A stretch of 5,091 nucleotides of DNA from Streptomyces sp. MMG1533. GTDB taxonomy: Bacteria; Actinomycetota; Actinomycetes; Streptomycetales; Streptomycetaceae. The position numbers were made by a program, and so were the translations under genes. The notes under the pieces were generated by a model. The model was not told the DNA's origin and ran no database searches. It worked only from the letters and a program-made list of their open reading frames with translations. Positions 1 to 5,091 of the stretch are shown one piece after another. The DNA lies in assembly GCF_001279775.1 (NCBI RefSeq), contig NZ_LGDG01000068.1, forward strand, positions 1 through 5,091, read 5' to 3'. Positions within the stretch are counted from its first letter, which is position 1, and each line of letters opens with the position of its first letter.

Positions 1-484
1 AGACGAAGCCGATGACCGCCAGCGACATCACGACCGGCAGGAAGAACGCGGTCTGGTAGACCCGGCTGAAGCGGATCTTCTTGTCCAGCTGCACGGCCAG
101 GAACAGGCCGAGCGGGGTCGGGATCAGGATGAGCACGACGAACCAGATGACGTTGTGCTGGACGGCGGGCCAGAACTGCGGGTTGTTGCTGAACAGTTCG
201 CGAAAGTTGTCCAGGCCGACCCACCTGATGGAGTCGATGCCGATGCCGTCCCAGGTGGTGAAGGCCAGGGCGATCGAGGCGAGGGCGGTGACCCAGACGA
301 GGGCCACGTGCAGGATCGTCGGCAGGCCGGCCATCAGGCCGAGCGTGATGCGGTCGCGGCGGGTCAGCAGCCGCCGGTGGCCCTGTGGAACCCGCCTCTT
401 CGGCGTCGCGGCGCCCGGAGGCGGCACCGCGGCCGCCTCCGGGATCTTCGTGGTCGTTTCGGAGCTCATGGTGTCGGTGTTCAT
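1..484 (-). CDS. Sugar ABC transporter permease, CUT1 (MalF/UgpA-like), N-terminal part, cut by the left edge
   Basis: This is an inner-membrane permease subunit of a carbohydrate ABC importer. 161 residues are visible. A basic, Pro/Ala-rich cytoplasmic tail (about 1-45, with KRR and RRLLTRRDR) leads into a first membrane segment at about 47-75. Next comes the periplasm-side stretch WVGLDNFRELF (about 88-98), typical of the MalF/UgpA family. A second membrane segment lies at about 112-132 and a third begins near 145 (YQTAFFLPVVMSLAVIGF). The family is normally about 300 residues, so roughly half is missing, including the cytoplasmic EAA loop that contacts the ATPase. It lies 23 bp downstream of the binding-protein gene on the same strand, so the two are almost certainly co-transcribed. 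The start is uncertain: ATG at 484 has only a weak purine stretch (GAAGCGG) directly before it, and an in-frame ATG at 469 has no better site. Translational coupling to the upstream gene may compensate. The family assignment is firm; the substrate cannot be read from this part. Confidence 0.9.
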   Translation of the reverse strand, partial: MNTDTMSSETTTKIPEAAAVPPPGAATPKRRVPQGHRRLLTRRDRITLGLMAGLPTILHVALVWVTALASIALAFTTWDGIGIDSIRWVGLDNFRELFSNNPQFWPAVQHNVIWFVVLILIPTPLGLFLAVQLDKKIRFSRVYQTAFFLPVVMSLAVIGFV

Positions 485-507
485 CCGCTTCAGAAGGGGG
501 GTCGGGC

Positions 508-1818
508 TCAGCCGGAGGCGAAGATCGTCTTCTTCTGGCGCTCGATCGAGGACAGCAGGCTGTCGATCCCCTTGGGGTCGCGGATGAACTTCTGCAGTGC
601 GGGCTGCATCACCGTGGAGGTGAAGTCCGGCCGGCTGTCACGGTCCATGAACTGGGTGAGATGCTTCGCCTGGGTGATCATCTCGTAGCCCTTCTTCTGA
701 AGGGCGCTGTAGCCGGAGGTGTCGGCCTTCGTGGAGGCGGCGATCAGGCTCGGGTCGGCCTTCAGGTAGATCTCTTCGGCCTGGGCCGTACCCAGGAATT
801 CGAGCAGTTTGACGGCCCCGGCGTGGTTCTTGGGCTTCTTGCTGAGCATGATGCCGTCGGTCGGCGCCTCGACGGTGTCCTGACCGTACGCCGGGTCGAT
901 CTCGGGGAAGGCGAAGAAGTCGAGGTCGTCCAGGTCCGCCTTGTTGCTGAACTGCTGGGCCACGAACATGCCAAGCATGTACATGCCGGCCTTCTTGGCC
1001 ACCAGGGTCTGCGCGGCGTCCTGCCAGGTACGGCCGACCGCGCCCTCCTGGTGGTAGGGCAGGGTCTCGGCCCAGGTGTCGAAGACCTTGCGGACCTTCG
1101 CGTCGGTCCACGAAGCCTTGCCCGCCATCAGCTCGACGTGGAAGTCGTAGCCGTTGAGGCGGAAGTTGATCTGGTCGAAGGAGCCCATCGCCGGCCAGGC
1201 GTCCTTGTCGCCGTACGCGATCGGGACGAGGCCGTCCTTCTTCATCTGCTTGCACAGGGCGACGTACGCGTCCCACGTGGTGGGGACCTCGTAGCCGTAC
1301 TTCTGGAAGAGGCTCTTGCGGTAGAAGACCGCCCACGGGGACGTGGTGAGGGGCACCAGGTAGTACTTGCCGTCCTGACCCTTGCTCAGGTCGTGCATGG
1401 CACTGGGGAAGTTGCCAGCGATCGTCTTCCACACGTCGTCGATCGGGGAGGCGAGCCCCTTGGCCGCGAAGAACTGCATCCGGTAGCCGGCGAACCACTG
1501 GAACACGTCGTCCGGTGTGCCCTGCAGGTAGGTGTTGATCTGCTCCTGGAACGTGTTGTGGTCCTTGGTGTTGATGTCGACCGCGATCCCGGACTGCTTC
1601 GTGAAGGCCGCGTAGACGTCGCCGTATCCCTTCTTCGGGACGGCGTCGGACGCGTTGGATCCGACGGTGACGGTCTTGGTGTCCGACGAGGCGGAACTGC
1701 CGGCGCAGGCACTCAGCAGGGGGATACCGGCACCCAGTACCGCGGCACCGCCGAGTCCGCGCAGCACGGCGCGACGGCTGGTACCAGGCATGGGCTGACC
1801 AGGGGATGAAGGGTGCAT
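508..1818 (-). CDS. Extracellular sugar-binding lipoprotein of a CUT1 ABC importer (SBP family 1), Tat-type signal
   Basis: This 436-residue protein is the substrate-capture component of the importer, expected to be lipid-anchored on the outer face of the membrane. The N-terminus has a twin-arginine motif (TSRRAVLRG, R15-R16), a hydrophobic Gly/Ala/Leu stretch at 21-35 and a lipobox LSAC with the lipidated Cys at residue 38, followed by a Ser/Ala-rich linker. The mature part has family-1 binding-protein hallmarks: YAAFTKQSGIAVDIN near 69-83, the segment PWAVFYRKSLFQKYGYEVPTTWDAY near 161-185, and the C-terminal lobe with PTDGIMLSKKPKN near 319-331. Length is normal for the family. ATG at 1818 is chosen because AGGAG lies five bases before it (plus-strand 1824-1828); the internal Met10 has no such site. 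It is first in a minus-strand operon with the permease and divergent from a LacI-type regulator. The ligand is not readable from the sequence. The GH93-like enzyme nearby suggests arabino-oligosaccharides (inference). Confidence 0.93.
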   Translation of the reverse strand: MHPSSPGQPMPGTSRRAVLRGLGGAAVLGAGIPLLSACAGSSASSDTKTVTVGSNASDAVPKKGYGDVYAAFTKQSGIAVDINTKDHNTFQEQINTYLQGTPDDVFQWFAGYRMQFFAAKGLASPIDDVWKTIAGNFPSAMHDLSKGQDGKYYLVPLTTSPWAVFYRKSLFQKYGYEVPTTWDAYVALCKQMKKDGLVPIAYGDKDAWPAMGSFDQINFRLNGYDFHVELMAGKASWTDAKVRKVFDTWAETLPYHQEGAVGRTWQDAAQTLVAKKAGMYMLGMFVAQQFSNKADLDDLDFFAFPEIDPAYGQDTVEAPTDGIMLSKKPKNHAGAVKLLEFLGTAQAEEIYLKADPSLIAASTKADTSGYSALQKKGYEMITQAKHLTQFMDRDSRPDFTSTVMQPALQKFIRDPKGIDSLLSSIERQKKTIFASG

Positions 1819-1823
1819 TTCGG

Positions 1824-1828
1824 CTCCT
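1824..1828 (-). promoter_or_regulatory. Ribosome binding site of the binding-protein gene
   Basis: Read on the minus strand this is AGGAG, followed by a five-base spacer (CCGAA) and the ATG at 1818. It decides the start of the binding protein in favour of 1818 over the in-frame ATG at 1791. Confidence 0.85.
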
Positions 1829-1948
1829 GAGGGCTGTCACAACCCGGGGCATGGCGCTTCGGCTCAATGGGGGCACGTGACGTGAAGCGGTCGACGATGC
1901 GACCAGAAACAAACGCGATCGGACAGATCCAATCGGCTGACGCGTCGA

Positions 1949-1978
1949 AGAGTGAACTTTCCGGGGACTCGCTGTCAA
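1949..1978 (-). promoter_or_regulatory. Candidate promoter of the transporter operon
   Basis: On the minus strand a perfect -35 hexamer TTGACA occupies plus-strand positions 1973-1978. The -10 is weak. TTCACT at 16-bp spacing (1951-1956) or CACTCT at 18-bp spacing (1949-1954) are the best candidates. Transcription would start near 1943, giving a leader of about 125 nt. The strong -35 supports the call and the poor -10 lowers it. An alternative is a start near the operator array, where TATCTA (2084-2089, minus strand) could act as a -10, but this would give a leader of about 260 nt. Confidence 0.4.
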
Positions 1979-2059
1979 GGCTCTGCGGAGAACGAGCTTG
2001 GCGAACCGCTCCTTTCGAAGCTGCGGGCTCTGTCGGTGAAGGAAATCGTGTGCGTGCCC

Positions 2060-2089
2060 TTGACGCGCGCCTGTCGGGCTGTCTAGATA
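2060..2089 (+). promoter_or_regulatory. Candidate sigma-70-type promoter of the LacI-family regulator gene
   Basis: TTGACG at 2060-2065 and TAGATA at 2084-2089 are separated by 18 bp, a near-consensus arrangement for a housekeeping (HrdB-type) promoter in Streptomyces. The start point would fall near 2096, inside the adjacent TGACC palindrome, leaving a leader of about 98 nt before the ATG at 2194. The arrangement fits a promoter blocked by its own product. The last base of the -10 (A instead of T) is the main deviation. Confidence 0.55.
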
Positions 2090-2120
2090 TGACCGCGCGG
2101 TCAGTGACCACGCGGTCATA
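2088..2120. promoter_or_regulatory. Tandem/nested palindromic operator array, probable LacI-family binding sites
   Basis: Two 14-bp palindromes lie one base apart: a perfect one, TGACCGCGCGGTCA (2090-2103), and a one-mismatch copy, TGACCACGCGGTCA (2105-2118). Their centres are 15 bp apart. The whole block is also a near-perfect larger palindrome centred at 2104, with outer arms TATGACCGCG (2088-2097) and CGCGGTCATA (2111-2120) and an inner GGTCA-G-TGACC (2099-2109). Both small sites have a central CG step, the feature into which LacI-family hinge helices insert a leucine. The array begins at the end of the candidate -10 of the regulator gene and covers its expected start point, so autorepression is the natural reading. 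TetR-family operators in actinobacteria can look similar, so the identity of the binder is inferred from the adjacent regulator gene. Confidence 0.7.
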
Positions 2121-2131
2121 CAGCTGACCTC

Positions 2132-2166
2132 GCCTGATGCCGACAGCGGGCGGCGAAACATCAGGC
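2132..2166. repeat. Perfect inverted repeat in the regulator leader
   Basis: GCCTGATG (2132-2139) and CATCAGGC (2159-2166) are exact reverse complements separated by 19 bases. In the leader RNA they could form an 8-bp stem ending 17 nt before the AGGAG site. No U-run follows, so it is not a simple intrinsic terminator. It could be a weak RNA hairpin, a second protein site, or chance. Confidence 0.4.
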
Positions 2167-2183
2167 AGCAGGCACCGGCCGAC

Positions 2184-2188
2184 AGGAG
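2184..2188 (+). promoter_or_regulatory. Ribosome binding site deciding the regulator start
   Basis: AGGAG at 2184-2188 with spacer CTCTC precedes ATG at 2194. The in-frame upstream ATG at 2137 lies inside the leader inverted repeat and has no purine-rich site, so the start at 2194 is preferred. Confidence 0.85.
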
Positions 2189-2193
2189 CTCTC

Positions 2194-3258
2194 ATGACAC
2201 CAGTGGTGGGGCGCAGCGCGGGTTCTCCCGCACCGCTCAGCGCGGACGTGGCCCGTGTGGCCGGCGTTTCGCGCAAGACGGTGTCGCGGGTACTCAACAA
2301 CGAGCCCTACGTCTCCGACCCGGTCCGGCAACGGGTGCTCGAAGCCGCCGAGAAGCTCGGGTACCGGCTGAATCACGCGGCCAGGGCGCTGGCTTCGGGC
2401 CGGAATCGTTCCATCGGTGTCGTCGCCCTGGGGACAGCCGGATACGGAACCGCCATGCTTCTCGTGGGCATCGAGAAGGCCGTACGCGACGCCGGATACG
2501 CACTGCGCGTGGTCAACACGCCGGACGGGGACCCCGAAGGCATTGCCGGCGCTGTGATGTCGCTCCTTGAACAGGGAGTTGACGGGATCGTCGTCTCGGA
2601 GCCCGTCGTGGAAGGAGAGGTCTCCGTCAGGATCGACGTGCCTGTTCTGTTTCTCGGGGCACCGCCGTCCTTCCCCTCGGCCCGGACCCTGACTGTGGGC
2701 GTCGGCGCCCATGCGCTGGCACGGGCGGCCACCGATCACCTGCTGGACCTGGGCCACACGACCGTTCACCACCTCGCGGGCCCGCAACGTTGGTACGCCT
2801 CCAAGGACCGTGTCGAGGGCTGGCGGGCGGCGTTGGAGGCACGGGGCGCGTATGAACCACCGGTGATCCAGGGCGACTGGTCACCTGAATCCGGTTACTC
2901 GGCAGGCCGCGAGCTGGCACCGGACAGCTCGGTGACAGCGGTGTTCGCGGCGGGTGACGAAATGGCCATCGGCCTGATCCGCGCTCTGCGGGAGACCGGC
3001 CGCCGGGTGCCGGAGGACATCAGCGTGGTCGGCTTCGACGGCAACCCCGTCTTCGCCTACGTAACCCCTCCACTGACCACCGTCCGTCAGCCCTTCGACG
3101 CCGCGTCACGAGAGGGCATCAGGCTGCTCGTCCACGCCGTCGAGCAGCCGGAGAAGGATCTGCCTCCGGCGAGTGAGCCACCCGTCGAACTCGTCGTCCG
3201 AGGCTCCACCGCACCACCGCCCTCCCACCACGGAGAGACGGTGCCTCGCACCGTTTGA
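2194..3258 (+). CDS. LacI-family transcriptional repressor
   Basis: A 354-residue DNA-binding regulator that should respond to a sugar or sugar-derived ligand. The N-terminal helix-turn-helix is clear at about 15-40 (SADVARVAGVSRKTVSRVLNN). It is followed by the family's third helix region (VRQRVLEAAEKLGYRLN, 44-60) and the hinge helix NHAARALASGR (60-70), with Leu66 in the position expected to insert into the central CG of the operator. The rest is a periplasmic-binding-protein-like core with usual landmarks: IGVVALG (74-80), DHLLDLGHTTVHHLAG (181-196), FAAGDEMAIGLIRALRETGRRVPEDISVVGFDG (251-283) and PPLTTVRQP (292-300). Length is typical. A longer in-frame reading from 2137 would add 19 residues of non-family sequence and is not favoured. 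The gene is divergent from the transporter operon and upstream of the GH93-like enzyme on the same strand. A TGACC palindrome array covers its own candidate promoter, suggesting autorepression. The effector is unknown; an arabinose-containing sugar is a guess from context. Confidence 0.95.
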   Translation: MTPVVGRSAGSPAPLSADVARVAGVSRKTVSRVLNNEPYVSDPVRQRVLEAAEKLGYRLNHAARALASGRNRSIGVVALGTAGYGTAMLLVGIEKAVRDAGYALRVVNTPDGDPEGIAGAVMSLLEQGVDGIVVSEPVVEGEVSVRIDVPVLFLGAPPSFPSARTLTVGVGAHALARAATDHLLDLGHTTVHHLAGPQRWYASKDRVEGWRAALEARGAYEPPVIQGDWSPESGYSAGRELAPDSSVTAVFAAGDEMAIGLIRALRETGRRVPEDISVVGFDGNPVFAYVTPPLTTVRQPFDAASREGIRLLVHAVEQPEKDLPPASEPPVELVVRGSTAPPPSHHGETVPRTV

Positions 3259-3481
3259 GCAACTGCCCCGCTGTGCCTTGAGAAGTGCGCAGGCGTGAGC
3301 AGCACCTCTGTCGCCCACGGGCCCTCGTTCCGAGAGGCCTCGTCGGAGCCATCGTCGCCGCGACATCACCCGCCGTCGCGTCGGCTGACCTCACTCATCG
3401 ACTCCGCCGTTGCGCGCCTGGATCAGTCCGGCGTACGGCGGGCACCGAAACACACCTCCATCCCTTCCCCTGGGAGCCGCA
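3259..3481. other. Intergenic region upstream of the secreted glycosidase
   Basis: This 223-bp gap between the regulator stop and the glycosidase start has no supported gene. I see no strong terminator after the regulator and no copy of the TGACC palindrome array, only a lone TGACC at 3386-3390. A possible weak promoter is TTGCGC (3410-3415), 18 bp, TACGGC (3434-3439), which would give a leader of about 36 nt, but it matches the consensus poorly. Transcription of the glycosidase may come from here or by read-through from the regulator gene. Confidence 0.5.
3472..3476 (+). promoter_or_regulatory. Ribosome binding site of the secreted glycosidase
   Basis: GGGAG with a five-base spacer (CCGCA) precedes ATG at 3482. 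Together with the signal peptide that begins there, it fixes the start. Confidence 0.8.
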
Positions 3482-5091
3482 ATGTCCCCTGCGCAGACAG
3501 GCGCCAGATCCGGCGCCGCTCCGCGTTCCCGTCCCCTCTTCCTGCTGGCGTTGGTGTTCGCCCTGCTCGCCGCGGTGGCGACGCTGGTTCTGCCCGCCGC
3601 GGGCCCCGCGGACGCTCTGGCCCGGCCGTCGCAGACGATGTACACGCCGCCGTCGGGTGCGCCCTCGCCCGGGTCTCTGTACCCGCGGGCGCTGCGACTG
3701 CAGCACAACGGCTCGGCCAACGGCACGCTTCTGGCAACGTTCGAGCAGTACACCTCCGGCACGCCGGTCCTCCCGATCTACCGCAGTACCGACAACGGCA
3801 ACGCCTGGACGAAGATCTCGGAGGTCGCCGACACGCAGAACGGCTGGGGCATGCGCTGGGAGCCCGAGCTGTTCGAACTCCCCACAGCGGTGGGTGACTT
3901 CCCCGCGGGCACCATTCTCGCCGCCGGAGCCTCCGTCCCCGCCGACCGCTCCGCCATCAAGATCGATGTCTACGCCAGCACCGACCGCGGACAGACCTGG
4001 ACGTTCGTCAGCAACATCGCCACCGGCGGCGCGGCCTTCGACACGAACGGCAACACCCCCGTGTGGGAGCCGTTCTTCCTCTACGCCAACGGCAAGCTGA
4101 TCGTCTACTACTCCGACCAGCGCGATCCCGACCACGGGCAGAAGCTCGTGCACCAGGTCACCACGGACGTCCGCACCTGGGGGCCGGTCGTGGACGACGT
4201 GGCGATGCCCACCTACAGCCAGCGCCCGGGAATGCCCACCGTCGCCAAGCTGCCCAACGGCAACTACGTCATGACCTACGAGTACGGCGGTTCCCCCGCG
4301 GGCAACTTCGCCGTCTACTACAAGATCTCCCCTGACCCGGAGGCGTTCAACTCCGTCACCGGCATACCCCTGCGTTCGACGGACGGCGTGGTCCCGACCA
4401 GCACCCCGTACATCACATGGCTGCCCACCGGCGGCCCGAACGGCACCCTTGTCGTCGGCGCCTACAGCACAGGCGACCTGTTCCTCAACACCGCCAACGG
4501 CGCCGCCGACACCTGGACGCGCATCAGCTCCAACGTCGCCAGTGGCTACAGCCGCGGCATGCTGCCCCTGGCCGACGGCCACAGCCTGCTGGTGCTCAGT
4601 GGGGGAAGCGGCGGCAGCAACCTCCGTAACCCTGTCACGTACGGCACGATCGACCTGGGCGGCGGGATCTCGGACGGCGCCACCTACACCGTGTCCAACG
4701 CGAACAGCAACCTGAAGCTCGCCATCGCGGGCGGCTCCACCACCAATGGCACCGCCGCCACCCAGCAGAGCGCCGACAACGCCACCGACCAGCAGTGGCG
4801 CTTCGCAGCGCAGCCCTCCGGCTACTTCAAGATCTTCAACGTCGCCAGCGGCAAGGTCCTCGGCGTGGAAAACCAGTCCACCGCCAATGGCGCCAGGATC
4901 CTCCAGTGGGACGACAACGGCACCCTCGACCACGAATGGGCCATCGCCCCCCACCCCGCCGGCGGCTACACCCTGACCAACCGCGTCACCGCCAAGAACC
5001 TCGAGATCCCGAACGCCTCCACCACCACCGGAACCACCGCGGGCCAGTGGAGTGACACCGGCTGCGCCTGCCAGCGCTGGAACCTCACCCA
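3482..5091 (+). CDS. Secreted GH93-like beta-propeller glycosidase (exo-1,5-alpha-L-arabinanase-like) with ricin-type lectin domain, 3' end cut
   Basis: 536 residues are visible and the frame is open to the window edge. A signal peptide spans about 1-47: arginines up to R17, hydrophobic core about 19-37, likely Ala-x-Ala cleavage near ADALA. The catalytic part, about 50-390, has Asp-box motifs of propeller hydrolases (STDNGNAW 102-109, STDRGQTW 166-173, a degenerate one ending at W345). It also has a GH93-like series: YPRALRL (67-73), PAGTILAAG (141-149), PVWEPFF (193-199), YYSDQRDPDHGQKL (209-222), RPGM (248-251), YVMTYE (262-267). Glu196 and Glu267 are 71 apart, matching the spacing I recall for the two catalytic glutamates of fungal Arb93A (170 and 242). 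GH93 enzymes release arabinobiose from 1,5-alpha-arabinan. From about 400, three repeats each end in a QxW-like motif (QQW 437-439, HEW 484-486, QRW 531-533): a ricin-type beta-trefoil, probably for polysaccharide binding. The third repeat finishes at the edge, so the stop should be close. Automatic annotation might say sialidase because of the Asp-boxes. Confidence 0.82.
   Translation, partial: MSPAQTGARSGAAPRSRPLFLLALVFALLAAVATLVLPAAGPADALARPSQTMYTPPSGAPSPGSLYPRALRLQHNGSANGTLLATFEQYTSGTPVLPIYRSTDNGNAWTKISEVADTQNGWGMRWEPELFELPTAVGDFPAGTILAAGASVPADRSAIKIDVYASTDRGQTWTFVSNIATGGAAFDTNGNTPVWEPFFLYANGKLIVYYSDQRDPDHGQKLVHQVTTDVRTWGPVVDDVAMPTYSQRPGMPTVAKLPNGNYVMTYEYGGSPAGNFAVYYKISPDPEAFNSVTGIPLRSTDGVVPTSTPYITWLPTGGPNGTLVVGAYSTGDLFLNTANGAADTWTRISSNVASGYSRGMLPLADGHSLLVLSGGSGGSNLRNPVTYGTIDLGGGISDGATYTVSNANSNLKLAIAGGSTTNGTAATQQSADNATDQQWRFAAQPSGYFKIFNVASGKVLGVENQSTANGARILQWDDNGTLDHEWAIAPHPAGGYTLTNRVTAKNLEIPNASTTTGTTAGQWSDTGCACQRWNLT

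Larger units (their letters stand above)
1819..2193. other. Divergent intergenic control region between transporter operon and regulator
   Basis: This 375-bp stretch separates the 5' ends of two divergent genes. I see no convincing gene in it. The open frames that cross it lack recognisable protein character and compatible start signals. It holds, from left to right: the binding-protein RBS; two weak inverted repeats (1889-1904, GGTCG with CGACC; and 1916-1935, CGATCGGA with TCCAATCG, one mismatch); a candidate minus-strand promoter with a perfect TTGACA; a candidate plus-strand promoter; the TGACC palindrome array; a perfect 8-bp inverted repeat in the regulator leader; and the regulator RBS. 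The two candidate promoters point away from each other and do not overlap, with their -35 boxes about 82 bp apart. Confidence 0.8.

Noticed and set aside
385..1809. Long plus-strand open frame (474 codons) opposite the binding-protein gene
   Set aside because: It lies fully antisense to a clear family-1 binding protein, is rich in Val/Gly/Arg/Leu/Asp without domain motifs, and reflects the lack of stop codons in high-GC DNA.
1874..1879. CACGTG palindrome in the divergent region
   Set aside because: A six-base palindrome is expected by chance, and nothing nearby supports a specific site.
638..2161. Minus-strand frame of 507 codons overlapping the binding protein and the intergenic region
   Set aside because: It is out of frame with the binding-protein gene, and the portion over that gene is Arg/Pro/Gly-rich shadow sequence.
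2137..2193. Upstream in-frame start of the LacI-type regulator
   Set aside because: No ribosome binding site, and the extra 19 residues are unlike LacI-family N-termini; ATG at 2194 has AGGAG at ideal spacing.
1713..2300. Minus-strand frame of 195 codons across the divergent promoter region
   Set aside because: No RBS or family features; it overlaps the starts of two well-supported genes and the operator array.
3271..3292. Possible terminator hairpin after the regulator (CTGTGC with GCGCAG)
   Set aside because: A 6-bp stem with one G-U pair, a 10-base loop and no U-run is too weak to call.
3334..3341. GAGGCCTC palindrome upstream of the glycosidase
   Set aside because: Eight-bp GC-rich palindromes are common in such DNA and it does not resemble the TGACC array.
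3395..4954. Long minus-strand open frame (519 codons) opposite the secreted glycosidase
   Set aside because: It is antisense to a protein with a signal peptide, Asp-boxes and QxW repeats; the translation is low-complexity Gly/Val/Ala/Arg with no recognisable domain.

Overview
The window looks like chromosomal DNA of a high-GC actinobacterium, most likely Streptomyces or a close relative. The reasons are the G/C-rich third codon positions, long antisense shadow frames, a Tat-type lipoprotein signal on a sugar-binding protein, and AGGAG-type ribosome binding sites. It is a carbohydrate-utilisation locus with four protein-coding genes, two of them cut by the window edges.

Layout, left to right. 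Positions 1-484 (minus) hold the N-terminal part of a CUT1-type sugar ABC transporter permease. Positions 508-1818 (minus), 23 bp upstream of it in the same operon, encode the substrate-binding lipoprotein. A 375-bp divergent intergenic region follows. It carries a candidate promoter for the transporter operon, a well-formed candidate promoter for the regulator, and a striking tandem/nested TGACC-type palindrome lying on the regulator's -10/+1 region. Positions 2194-3258 (plus) encode a LacI-family repressor whose start is best placed at 2194. After a 223-bp gap, 3482 to the right edge (plus) encodes a secreted beta-propeller glycosidase resembling family GH93 (exo-alpha-1,5-L-arabinanase) with a C-terminal ricin-type beta-trefoil. 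All three trefoil repeats are visible, so probably only a few residues are missing.

How the genes may work together (inference): the secreted enzyme releases short oligosaccharides, plausibly arabinobiose, from a plant polysaccharide such as arabinan. The lipoprotein captures the product and the permease imports it. No ATPase gene is visible; in Streptomyces, CUT1 importers commonly share the ATPase MsiK. The LacI-type repressor would sense the sugar and control itself and probably its neighbours. The substrate rests mainly on the GH93-like assignment. I see no sign of a new kind of system, no mobile element, no RNA gene and no CRISPR array. The most interesting signal is the operator-like array and its position relative to the two divergent promoters.
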